NCBI GenBank assembly: GCA_030619925.1
Contig: JAUXAL010000001.1
Coordinates: 62,001 to 126,000, forward strand
Source of the DNA: Phycisphaerae bacterium
Lineage (GTDB): Bacteria > Planctomycetota > Phycisphaerae > Sedimentisphaerales > Anaerobacaceae
Direction: 5' to 3'
Length of the DNA: 64,000 bases
A program made the position numbers and the translations under genes. The stretch's first letter is position 1. The number at the start of each line of letters is the position of its first letter. The notes beneath the pieces were generated by a model. It had not been told where the DNA came from. It was given only the letters and a program-made list of their open reading frames with translations, and did no database searches. Positions 1 to 7,886 of the stretch are shown in pieces.

Positions 1-940
1 CGATATCTCCTCCGCCTTCCAACACCTCACACATCTCGTACGCAATGTATCCCTGATACCCGATTTCCTTAAGCGTGTTGAAAAAAGTTTTGTAATCGAT
101 GATGCCCTCTCCCATCGGGACCGCTCGAATCAGAGTGCCATCTTGCACAAAATTTGTCAGAGCGTGTTCATAATGATACCTCGGCAAACGCACATACTCG
201 GCTGCGGTGGTGTGAACGATAAAAGGTTTCATCTTCACAATAGCGGCTCTAAGTTCTTCAGAAGTTAAACCTTGCAGAGCCGGAGACCAGGCATCGAAAG
301 CAGCCTTGACGTTTGGCAGATTGACTTCCTTGAGGAGCCAGTACATCATATCGTGGTGTGCTCCAATATCGTGATGATTCTGCACAGCAAGGGTAACGCC
401 GTACTTTGCCGCCTTTTGGCCGGCGAGCTTTAGTCCTTCAACCACCATCGCGTATTGTTTGTCAAAAGCTATGCCGGGACGTTCATAACCGGTAAATATT
501 CGCACCATATCGGTCCCTAAGTCATGCGCCAATTTGGCCAATTCCCCGACATAACAAGCCTGAATCTCCACATTGGGGATTCCGGCTTTATCCACCCCGG
601 CTGTAAAGTCCGTATACCCCGCCAGACAAACCAATTCAAGGCCGAGTCTCTCGATCTTGCGTCGCAAGGCCTTTCGTGCGGCCGCATCGTAATCCAAAGG
701 GGAAACATGAGGCCGTTTCGCCACTAACATCACTCCATCGAATCCGAGCCGCTTTGCCTTGGACAAAAACTCGTCGACACTCAACCTGGCCTGTCCGCGC
801 CAGACACCGGCATAGCTGACAGAATGCAAACACGTCTTCATCTTAAAATCCTTTGGATTACCCGTCGGGGTCTTTTGCGAAAACGCTCTTTGAGAAAAGA
901 ACAACAATACAATCATCGAAACTAAACAGGATTTACGCAT
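1..940 (-). CDS. Exported sugar phosphate isomerase/epimerase-like TIM-barrel protein (3' end beyond window)
   Basis: The reading frame runs from an ATG at 940 to the window edge without a stop, so the C-terminus is missing. The first 22 or so residues (MRKSCLVSMIVLLFFSQRAF) form a signal peptide, so the protein is probably secreted or periplasmic. The rest matches the xylose-isomerase-like TIM-barrel family: the motifs VQNHHD, AAFDAW, IVHTTAAEY and YEMCEVLEGGG fall where the family places metal and substrate ligands. The family isomerises or epimerises sugars, but the substrate cannot be read from sequence. It is transcribed leftwards; the 198 bases to the next gene hold no recognisable signal. 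Confidence 0.8.
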   Translation of the reverse strand, partial: MRKSCLVSMIVLLFFSQRAFSQKTPTGNPKDFKMKTCLHSVSYAGVWRGQARLSVDEFLSKAKRLGFDGVMLVAKRPHVSPLDYDAAARKALRRKIERLGLELVCLAGYTDFTAGVDKAGIPNVEIQACYVGELAKLAHDLGTDMVRIFTGYERPGIAFDKQYAMVVEGLKLAGQKAAKYGVTLAVQNHHDIGAHHDMMYWLLKEVNLPNVKAAFDAWSPALQGLTSEELRAAIVKMKPFIVHTTAAEYVRLPRYHYEHALTNFVQDGTLIRAVPMGEGIIDYKTFFNTLKEIGYQGYIAYEMCEVLEGGGDI

Positions 941-1138
941 GGCTAAACTCCTTCTGAACTAACATATTTACACGGTTTCGGACAGCAGACTTTTTGGCAT
1001 CATCCAGCCTTACATTTTGAAGTGACATAATAACCGAAATCTCGCTCCGCGTCAAGCAATTACGAAAATCGACCGGCCAACGCCTCTCAAGAAGAGCATT
1101 TTACTTAACGCAATTCGCCGAGTCCAGCGATTGCGAGA

Positions 1139-1972
1139 TTATTCTTCTTTCCTGGGCCTTAGCAGACCTTTAAGACCTTCAGCAATCCCCCTGCCGACAT
1201 CTTCTGTACCTTTTATAAGGTCTTTGCCGATGTCCTCTCCACCTTCTATGACCCTCTTACTTACGTCCATGGTTTTACCCAAAGTTGACTTCATTGTATC
1301 GACCATTTCTTTGGGCAGGACTCCAACACCTTGTTCGGCCACACCTCTTGCAATGGCTAATAAAATCTTACCTGACAAAGCAGCCGTATCTAACTTATTG
1401 TCGCTGCCTAAGTTGGTCATCTTGATAGGAGCGAGTTTAAGTGGAATGGTATCTGCCTTTCCGGGAACAGGCAGCAGCTTTACTTTAACTGTCACGTTGG
1501 AAATTTCCAGATTGTCTATATGCAGCTTTTTCCCGGCCGCCTCAGGCTCGCCTTCAGCTTCCGGGCCGCTGGGTATTGCTTTTATTACATCCTGGAGGTT
1601 GTTGCCGGAGATGCCCCGCTGTTCAAGAACAACGTCTACCCCATCGAGCTTGATTTCTCTTATATGAACCACATCACTCAAAAGAGACTTTATATCAACT
1701 ACGATTTTGGCGTCTTTAAGTTCAAGCAGCTTATCGTGTTCGTAACCCGGCGGATTGTTAATCAAAAGATTTTGCAGGGTGAGCTTTCCACCCATAATTG
1801 AGAGGTCAGCTTTATCTACGCTTACCCCGACATTTAAGGTCTTGGTTGCTGCGGCCTCAATCCCTATCTTTACAGCCCGATCAACAAAAAGGTCAACGAC
1901 TACTACAACGACAATAACCAAAATCAGAATTGCCAGCAAAATAATACGCAGGTTTTTAAGTGCCTTCTTCAT
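1139..1972 (-). CDS. AsmA-like membrane-anchored protein
   Basis: This 277-residue protein has one N-terminal membrane helix (about residues 8-28, very rich in Ile and Val). It is followed by a domain with alternating short strands, including phrases such as GGKLTLQNLLINNPPGY and VHIREIKLDGVDVVLEQRG, which resemble AsmA/DUF748-type proteins. Members of that superfamily sit in the envelope and are linked to lipid transport or outer-membrane assembly. At 277 residues it is much shorter than AsmA or TamB. The last 60 residues are charged and helical (repeated GEDIGKDLIKGTEDVGRGI). It lies downstream of, and co-directional with, the kinase gene. The function is unknown; assignment is by pattern only. 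Confidence 0.6.
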   Translation of the reverse strand: MKKALKNLRIILLAILILVIVVVVVVDLFVDRAVKIGIEAAATKTLNVGVSVDKADLSIMGGKLTLQNLLINNPPGYEHDKLLELKDAKIVVDIKSLLSDVVHIREIKLDGVDVVLEQRGISGNNLQDVIKAIPSGPEAEGEPEAAGKKLHIDNLEISNVTVKVKLLPVPGKADTIPLKLAPIKMTNLGSDNKLDTAALSGKILLAIARGVAEQGVGVLPKEMVDTMKSTLGKTMDVSKRVIEGGEDIGKDLIKGTEDVGRGIAEGLKGLLRPRKEE

Positions 1973-2061
1973 TTTTCAGTCCTTTTAATTATTTCCTTCT
2001 TCAGCGTTGTTCATTGAGAATCCTTACAAGAGCGCCAATATGCTTTCCTAATCATATTAAA

Positions 2062-4746
2062 CTATTTCCCTCCCTCTAAAAGCTTCTTAAAACGGGGGTG
2101 GTCGCGCAAGGGGTCCCAGGCCGGGTCAAGTCGAAGTAGAGGAATCGACATCCAGCCGGGATTAGACAACAGAAATTCCAGCTGGTCGATGGCCGCATTA
2201 AATTCGCCGACCATAACGTAGATACGGGCTAATTCCTCCACCCGCCATAGGCCTCTCATTGCTTCCTTGGTTACAGGTAGTAGCTCCACGGCCAGCTTGC
2301 CTTCCCGGAGCGCGTCTTCCTTGCGGCCCAGACCGGCATAGGCGATTCCGAGCGCACTGTGGAACCGCGCATCCTCCGGCTGTTCTCGGATTTTGGTTTC
2401 CAGAATGCTTCGAGCCTCGTCGTAATATTTCTTCGCCAGCTCATTTTTGTTCATGTACCTATAGATTAGTGCATATCGCTGAGCATTGGGGATAAAGTAA
2501 TACTGGTTATCAATATCTTTTGATTTCAAAGAGAGCCGGTCCAAAGCCTCTTGATAGTTGCCGTCGAACACATCGATATCGACCAGCCAATCAACAATCT
2601 CGAAGTTTTCTGTTGACTTGATGTTCTCTAACGCCTCTTGCAGAACTGCCCGCGCCTTCTCAGTTTTGCCCTCCCAGAGCAGGTATAGATTCGCCTTCCT
2701 AGCGTAGGGTATGGGCCAATCGGGGCTCAGCGAGATGGCGCGGTCATAGTAACGCTCTGCTTCCGGGTACTTGCGCAGGAGCTTAAAGGTTAACGCGACC
2801 TGATAGGCTAATCGGCTGGCGAGGGGGTCAAGTTCGAAAGCTCTCTTGATATTGCCCAGTGCCTCTTCGAATTTTCCCTGCCGCCTTTGAACATAACCGA
2901 CAAACTCCAGGACCTCGCTGTTATTGGGCTGGCTTTTCCGCGCGATGGCGAACTGCTCCAAGGCACGGTCATAATCCAGATGACCATGATAGTAATAATG
3001 CCCCAAAGCCAGATGTGCCTCAGGCAGATTCGGATTAAGTTGGAATGCTCTGTCCACCGCTTGCTTTGCCATGGCACGGCGTTCTTCGCTGCGGTCATAA
3101 TAGTGCCAATACATCATCATATTGGTCCTTGAGAGTTGGGCGTGCGCCAAGGCAAACGTGGGGTCCAGCTCGACCGCCTTTTCATACATTCCCAAGGCTA
3201 TCCTGAAGTCATTTTCGAGAATGCTTCGAAGGAAATACTCGTTGCCACGCAAGTAATAGTCATACGCCTCCAGGTTTTCTGTTGGCCTGGATTGAAGTGT
3301 CTGCCGTTCCGGTTCGAGCAGGGTGACATCCAGTGCCTGTGCCACCCGCTCAGCCAACTCAGACTGCAGGCGGAAAACTTCACTCATATCATCATCATAT
3401 ATCTGCGCCCACACGTGCCTGTCTTCGGAAGCCCTGATAAGCTGGGGTATTATCCTCACCCTGCTGGTTGGATCTGACGGCCGCTCGCGCTGGACCGTAC
3501 CTTCCAGAATATAATCAACGCCTAACTCTTTAGCTATCTGCCGTGTATTTTTTTCTCTGTCCTTATACTGCATTGCGCTCTGCCGTGAGATGACACCCAA
3601 ACCGTGAATAACCGCTAAGCGAGCTGTGATAGCATCGGTTATGCCGGCGGCGAAATACTCGTCCTCGGCAGGCCCCAGATTCTCAAATGGCAGAACCACC
3701 AGCCGTATCTCTTTTGGAGAAGGTTGAATTTCCTTTTTTGGAATAAACTTCAATGCAATGCCGGATAGAATAATACCAATAGCCACTGCACCAATAATCA
3801 TCGCAATCCTTCGCAACTTCGCAGGCGGTGCAGTTGCTGGTTTGCTCAGCGTTTCGCTGATTTCGATGCGAGCGTCTCCGATGTGCTGAAGCCGCCGGCG
3901 CGGGTCTTTCTCTAAGCAGCGGCGCAGCAAAACCTGAATATTCGCCGGTGTGCTCTCCGGCAGCGCATGCCAGTTGGGGTCTGTTTGCAGAATATTGGCC
4001 AGCGTGTCGGAAACCGTCTCGCCTTTGAACGGGACCCTGCCGGAGAGCATCTCGTACAACACACAGCCGAACGACCAGATGTCGCTGCGCTTATCGGTCG
4101 CCTTGCCGCGGGCCTGCTCCGGACTCATGTAGGCCGGCGTGCCAATCACCCGTCCGGGCTCGGTGACAGTGCTTTGCTGGTCTAAAGCTTCACCGCCGAC
4201 CACCTTGGCTAAGCCGAAGTCCAAAACCTTTACCTTACCTTCCGGCGTTATCTTGATATTACCGGGCTTGAGGTCGCGGTGAATCACGTCATGTTCGTGC
4301 GCCGCCGCCACCGCCTCAGCTATCTGCAAGGCAATCGATAATGCCTCTTCCAACTTAAGTGGCTTCTTAGCTATCCGCTCAGCCAGCGTCTGGCCGGGAA
4401 CGTATTCGAGGATAAGGTAAGCGACATCTTCAGCCTCTTCGAATTCCTCGTAGATAGTGGCGATGTTCGGGTGGTTCAGCGATGCCAAAACCCGGGCTTC
4501 GCGAGAAAAACGCGACCGGGCCTTGGGATTCTCCATCACCTCGGCCGGCAGGCTCTTGATAGCTACCGGACGGTCGAGCTTGGTGTCGTGGGCCAGGTAA
4601 ACCACCCCCACAGCCCCACGGCCTAATTCCCGCTCTATCCGGAACGGACCAATCTGGCCACCCGGTGCCGAGCCGCTAAAACTGGCGGTGGGACGGTCTT
4701 TTTCCTTACCTGGCCGCTTATTGTTATTTTCCGCAGCGTCGCTCAT
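2062..4746 (-). CDS. Membrane Ser/Thr protein kinase with TolB-like and TPR regions
   Basis: Numbered from the upstream ATG at 4752, the kinase domain spans about residues 37-300: glycine loop GRGAVGVVY, catalytic Lys in VAIK (66), HRDLKPGN (158-165), DFG (178-180) and the MSPEQ activation segment are all intact. A proline-rich linker and one membrane helix follow. The outer part begins with a TolB/FlgO-like block (VVLPFENLGPAEDEYFAAGI) and continues with many TPR repeats to the C-terminus. This architecture is common in planctomycetes and acidobacteria. I prefer the ATG at 4746 because GAGGG sits six bases upstream of it. The divergent neighbour at 4985 encodes an FHA phosphothreonine-binding protein, a plausible partner. 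Confidence 0.9.
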   Translation of the reverse strand: MSDAAENNNKRPGKEKDRPTASFSGSAPGGQIGPFRIERELGRGAVGVVYLAHDTKLDRPVAIKSLPAEVMENPKARSRFSREARVLASLNHPNIATIYEEFEEAEDVAYLILEYVPGQTLAERIAKKPLKLEEALSIALQIAEAVAAAHEHDVIHRDLKPGNIKITPEGKVKVLDFGLAKVVGGEALDQQSTVTEPGRVIGTPAYMSPEQARGKATDKRSDIWSFGCVLYEMLSGRVPFKGETVSDTLANILQTDPNWHALPESTPANIQVLLRRCLEKDPRRRLQHIGDARIEISETLSKPATAPPAKLRRIAMIIGAVAIGIILSGIALKFIPKKEIQPSPKEIRLVVLPFENLGPAEDEYFAAGITDAITARLAVIHGLGVISRQSAMQYKDREKNTRQIAKELGVDYILEGTVQRERPSDPTSRVRIIPQLIRASEDRHVWAQIYDDDMSEVFRLQSELAERVAQALDVTLLEPERQTLQSRPTENLEAYDYYLRGNEYFLRSILENDFRIALGMYEKAVELDPTFALAHAQLSRTNMMMYWHYYDRSEERRAMAKQAVDRAFQLNPNLPEAHLALGHYYYHGHLDYDRALEQFAIARKSQPNNSEVLEFVGYVQRRQGKFEEALGNIKRAFELDPLASRLAYQVALTFKLLRKYPEAERYYDRAISLSPDWPIPYARKANLYLLWEGKTEKARAVLQEALENIKSTENFEIVDWLVDIDVFDGNYQEALDRLSLKSKDIDNQYYFIPNAQRYALIYRYMNKNELAKKYYDEARSILETKIREQPEDARFHSALGIAYAGLGRKEDALREGKLAVELLPVTKEAMRGLWRVEELARIYVMVGEFNAAIDQLEFLLSNPGWMSIPLLRLDPAWDPLRDHPRFKKLLEGGK

Positions 4747-4915
4747 CCGCATCCCTCACTGCAAATGTCCGCTGTCTCCGCAGCTTCATCGCAATTCTCC
4801 GAGAGCAACAAGCCTCAGAATCCGGCAAAATGACGAAACCTCAAAACAAGCCAAAAAAGGGCTTGACAGCCCTGCGAATGGCCAATACTATATCAACCAA
4901 TCAAGATTATGTCAA

Positions 4916-4938
4916 CCCCGCTCCTATAAGGGGTGGGG
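4916..4938. repeat. CCCC..TATAA..GGGG palindrome
   Basis: A near-perfect GC-rich palindrome (CCCCGCTCC, TATA centre, GGGGTGGGG) between the divergent kinase and FHA genes. A closely similar palindrome lies inside the enolase-superfamily gene at 18745-18771, so it looks like a dispersed element and not a gene-specific site. It could also act as an mRNA hairpin in the FHA leader. Confidence 0.5.
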
Positions 4939-4984
4939 TGGATGTTGCTGATACACACATAACTGTTTAGCACAAGGAGTTGCA

Positions 4985-5356
4985 ATGGCTTCTATCATCA
5001 TAATGACAGGAACCCAAAAAGGCGACTATTACCCCCTCGGTCATCGGACAAATGTGGTCGGCCGCGATGAGGCCCTTCTAATCCAGATCCTTGACGAGCA
5101 CGTCTCCCGCAAGCACCTGCAGATACGCTTCGATAAAGACAAGGACAAGTATTACGCGATCGACATGAAGAGCAAACACGGCGTCCTCATCAACGGCACA
5201 AAAATTAGTGACGAGACCGTGCTGCACAACGATGACTGCATTACCATCGGCCAGACCACTCTCTTGTTCACGTTCAAAGACTTCACCGATATTGAAAGTG
5301 CGCTGTCCCACTTCAAGAAAGTCGGTGAACGGGTACGCCCTACGGTTACTGATTGA
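4985..5356 (+). CDS. FHA-domain protein
   Basis: A 123-residue protein that is essentially one forkhead-associated domain. The diagnostic residues are present: GRDE after strand 2, SRKH in the phosphothreonine-binding loop (VSRKHLQIRF) and the HGVLINGTKI segment with its Asn-Gly. FHA domains bind phosphothreonine peptides made by Ser/Thr kinases. The ATG follows a good ribosome site (AAGGAGTTGCA). It is divergent from the membrane Ser/Thr kinase at 2062-4746, 238 bases away, suggesting that the two signal together; this is inferred from position. Confidence 0.88.
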   Translation: MASIIIMTGTQKGDYYPLGHRTNVVGRDEALLIQILDEHVSRKHLQIRFDKDKDKYYAIDMKSKHGVLINGTKISDETVLHNDDCITIGQTTLLFTFKDFTDIESALSHFKKVGERVRPTVTD

Positions 5357-5361
5357 CAAGC

Positions 5362-5415
5362 CGTGAAGACAGAGAACAGAAGACAGAAAACAGAAGACAG
5401 AGAACAGATAATCTG
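5362..5415. repeat. Purine-rich degenerate tandem repeat (GAAGACAGAGAACA type)
   Basis: Seven- to nine-base words such as AGAACAG, AAGACAG and AAAACAG follow one another with small variations, filling the space between the FHA gene and the convergent murA. The same word type recurs at 49438-49500 and, in complement, near 33765-33800 and 46040-46135. No coding potential. Confidence 0.75.
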
Positions 5416-5423
5416 ACTTCTGA

Positions 5424-6692
5424 TTAAATATCTTCTCGGATAATTTTTGCACCGACCGGATTTAGTCTTTCTTCGATTTTTTCGTAGCCGCGGTCAATAT
5501 GATAGACCCTGCTGACAATAGTAGTTCCCTCGGCAGCCAGCCCAGCCAGAACCAATGCCGCCGACGCCCGCAAATCTGAAGCCATCACCGGAGCAGCCAC
5601 CAGCTTTTTCACACCCGCCACAATCACAATCGGTCCTTCCTTGTGCAAATCCGCCGCCATTCGGTTTAATTCGGCAACGTGCATAAACCTATCGGGAAAG
5701 ATTTTTTCGATTATGACACTGTTGCCCTCGGCAAGCGACAGAAGAGCCATAAACTGAGCCTGCAAATCGGTAGGGAAGCCCGGATATGGTAGTGTGGTGA
5801 TGTTAGACGCTTTTATTGAACCGCTGCGGGCAACGACACAGCCCTTGTCTTGCCGCTCAACTGTTACACCGATACTTCTCAGCTTGTCAACGACGGCCAT
5901 CATATCATCGAGCCGACAGTTGCGCAGCCGCACTTCGCCTGCGGTCATCGCTGCGGCGACCATAAAGGTTCCGGCCTCGATTCTATCCGGAATTACCTCG
6001 AACCGGGTCGGCTGCAACTCTTTGACCCCTTCGATAATCAGCCGAGGCGAGCCGATACCCGATATTTTCGCACCCATTTTATTTAGAAGGTTTGCCAGAT
6101 CCGCCACCTCCGGCTCACAGGCAGCCGATTCGATAACGGTCCGACCCTTTGCCAGCGTTGCGGCCATCAGCACATTTGCGGTGCCCAGCACAGTGGAGCC
6201 GAACGGCCCGCCCATAAAAATATCTTTGCCTCTCAAACCATTCGGTGCTTCGGCGATGATATAGCCGTTCTTAAGATGGATTCGTGCACCAAGCTCCTGC
6301 AGACCCCTTAGGTGAAGGTTGACCGGCCTGTCACCAATTGCGCATCCGCCGGGCATCGAGACTTCCGCCCTGCCGCAGCGCCCAAGAAGCGGACCGAGTA
6401 TGCAAATACTGGCTCGCATTCTGCGGACAATTTCATACTCGCCCACCGGATTATCAATTACCGTCGAATCTATACTCAAATCGCCGTTCGGACCCCGGGC
6501 GAGCTTACAGCCCAACCGGGTAAGCAATTCGCCGCACACAGAGATATCAGAAAGATGAGGCACCGCCGAAAGAACCGATTTGCCCGAAGCTAAAATGGCC
6601 GCAGCCATTATCGGCAGTGACGCATTTTTTGAGCCGTTTATACTGACGCTGCCGGAGAGCCGGACCGGTCCTTCAATGTGAAATATGTCCAT
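5424..6692 (-). CDS. murA: UDP-N-acetylglucosamine 1-carboxyvinyltransferase
   Basis: MurA adds enolpyruvate to UDP-GlcNAc, the first committed step of peptidoglycan synthesis in the cytoplasm. The 422-residue length is normal. Lys22 in NGSKNAS and the catalytic Cys117 in PGGCAIGDRP are both present; the Cys form is the fosfomycin-sensitive type. The two-domain inverted alpha/beta repeat is complete, ending with YEKIEERLNPVGAKI. The gene stands apart from the dcw cluster at 53-58 kb. No ribosome site is seen before the ATG; the leader is made of AT-rich short repeats (6696-6794). Confidence 0.97.
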   Translation of the reverse strand: MDIFHIEGPVRLSGSVSINGSKNASLPIMAAAILASGKSVLSAVPHLSDISVCGELLTRLGCKLARGPNGDLSIDSTVIDNPVGEYEIVRRMRASICILGPLLGRCGRAEVSMPGGCAIGDRPVNLHLRGLQELGARIHLKNGYIIAEAPNGLRGKDIFMGGPFGSTVLGTANVLMAATLAKGRTVIESAACEPEVADLANLLNKMGAKISGIGSPRLIIEGVKELQPTRFEVIPDRIEAGTFMVAAAMTAGEVRLRNCRLDDMMAVVDKLRSIGVTVERQDKGCVVARSGSIKASNITTLPYPGFPTDLQAQFMALLSLAEGNSVIIEKIFPDRFMHVAELNRMAADLHKEGPIVIVAGVKKLVAAPVMASDLRASAALVLAGLAAEGTTIVSRVYHIDRGYEKIEERLNPVGAKIIREDI

Positions 6693-6695
6693 ATT

Positions 6696-6794
6696 GGCTA
6701 TTTACTATTTACTATTTACTACTTACTATTTACTATTGTTACGAATACGAAAACCCTTTCTTTTCAATAGTAAATAGTCAATAATCAATAGTCA
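6696..6794. repeat. AT-rich degenerate heptamer repeat (TATTTAC/AATAGTC type)
   Basis: Tandem heptamers (TATTTAC, then AATAGTA and AATAGTC) fill the divergent murA/CPBP intergenic region. On the minus side they replace the usual ribosome site of murA; on the plus side the phrase AATAGTCAATGG supplies the start codon of the CPBP gene. The same words recur at 46798-46838, 49275-49350 and 56700-56765. Confidence 0.85.
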
Positions 6795-7733
6795 ATGGAA
6801 TTCCTCGGCCCCATAACTATAACTATAACTATAACTATAACAGACCTTATTTGCCTGGCAGGCTTTATATTATTGGCTTGCTGGCTGCTCAAAACCTCTC
6901 TGGGCAGAAAGGCCTTGGCCGATTCAGCGCCCCGCCGAAATAATATGCCTCTTTATTTGCCCTTTATACCACTGGTTATTTGGTTTGGGGTTGTTTCGTT
7001 TGCAATATCAATCGCTAAAAAACTGGTAGGTGACCTGCAGGATTGGCAAAGCGATTTTCTGGATAATCTTATTCTCTGTATCGGTGGGCTAACGACAACA
7101 GCCGTAATTATTTTTCTGGCAAGGACCCACTTCGCCCGGCGATTAAAAGGGTTCGGCTTGAATATAAAAAAGCTCCACAAAGATTTTTTCGCCGCTTTTG
7201 TGAATCTGCTCACCATCTGGCCGCTTATGATGGTGGCGATTACACTAACGATATTCTTCGGGAAACTTATCTGGGGCCAGGAATACCAAATACAACAGCA
7301 TCAGGAACTCGAATTAATAACGCAGTATTCGCAATTGCCGCTTCGAATATTGATTGTTGTCGTCGCCATAGTAATAGCACCTGTGCTTGAGGAGATGCTG
7401 TTTCGAGGGCTTGTTCAGACAATGATACGCTCATACCTCGATGCTCGATGCCTGATACTCGATACTCGTCGAGAATCGCCCAGCACCGCTGGGTTTCGAT
7501 CAAACCCGCCTTCGGCGGGCGAGAATCGAGAAACGAGAAAAGCATGGCTGGCAATCTTGATAAGCTCTGTGTTATTCACAATTGTACATGCAAACCCGGG
7601 ACATTGGCCGGCACTATTTGTATTAGCGGTATGTCTGGGCTATGCGTATGAAAAGAGCGGCTCTTTATTTCGACCTATTTTTATCCACTCACTTTTTAAC
7701 ACAGCCAGTATAATAGCGACCTTAAGTCAATAA
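6795..7733 (+). CDS. CPBP-family intramembrane metalloprotease
   Basis: A 312-residue polytopic membrane protein of the CAAX protease/bacteriocin-processing (CPBP, Abi) family. Motif 1 is EEMLFR (Glu199, Glu200, Arg204), motif 2 is the His of VHANPGHW (265 and 270) and motif 3 is HSLFN near the C-terminus. Together these form the intramembrane zinc site. Residues about 216-248, between motif 1 and the next helix, are encoded by inserted repeat DNA (7435-7540) and are rich in Arg, Ser and Pro, unlike the rest. The start also lies in repeat DNA and is followed by five copies of ATAACT coding for alternating Ile-Thr. The substrate is unknown. Confidence 0.85.
   Translation: MEFLGPITITITITITDLICLAGFILLACWLLKTSLGRKALADSAPRRNNMPLYLPFIPLVIWFGVVSFAISIAKKLVGDLQDWQSDFLDNLILCIGGLTTTAVIIFLARTHFARRLKGFGLNIKKLHKDFFAAFVNLLTIWPLMMVAITLTIFFGKLIWGQEYQIQQHQELELITQYSQLPLRILIVVVAIVIAPVLEEMLFRGLVQTMIRSYLDARCLILDTRRESPSTAGFRSNPPSAGENRETRKAWLAILISSVLFTIVHANPGHWPALFVLAVCLGYAYEKSGSLFRPIFIHSLFNTASIIATLSQ
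7435..7540. repeat. GC-rich short-word repeat plus hairpin inserted in frame in CPBP gene
   Basis: Words such as CTCGATG, ATACTCG and GAGAATCG run in series and are followed by two small hairpins (CAGC..GCTG and CCCGCC TTC GGCGGG). The block has a length compatible with the frame and adds about 33 residues in a loop. The hairpin with its flank GATCAAACCCGCCTTCGG also occurs at 8382-8405 in GH116. Confidence 0.8.
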
Positions 7734-7776
7734 ACATAGCGCATAGCGTGCAGTGTTTAGCGGATAGAAAAAACCA

Positions 7777-7866
7777 TTGAGCTTCGCGTTATTAATGGCC
7801 CCAAGGTGGCACCCTCAAAACTAATGGAACCCAGGGTGGCACCCTCAAACTTGTTTGGGGGTGTTC
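7777..7866 (+). repeat. Dispersed hairpin element, copy 1
   Basis: First of six copies of an interspersed element that begins near TGAGCTTTGCGTTATTAA, continues with GGTGGCACCCTCAAAC and ends GTTTGGGGGTGTTCTC. CACCCTCAAAC can pair with GTTTGGGGGTG to form a strong stem with a tiny loop. In this copy the GGTGGCACCCTCAAA part is duplicated. It lies between two convergent genes. Confidence 0.85.
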
Positions 7867-7886
7867 CTTGGTCGAAAGACCAACGG

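Noticed and set aside
1131..1667. A 178-codon open frame on the plus strand over the AsmA-like gene
   Set aside because: Low-complexity Ser/Pro/Leu product, no ribosome site, antisense to a protein with a clear membrane anchor and domain.
6696..6794. Possible CRISPR or replication iterons in AT-rich heptamers
   Set aside because: Words are too short and degenerate, recur at many loci, and no dnaA, rep or cas gene is near.
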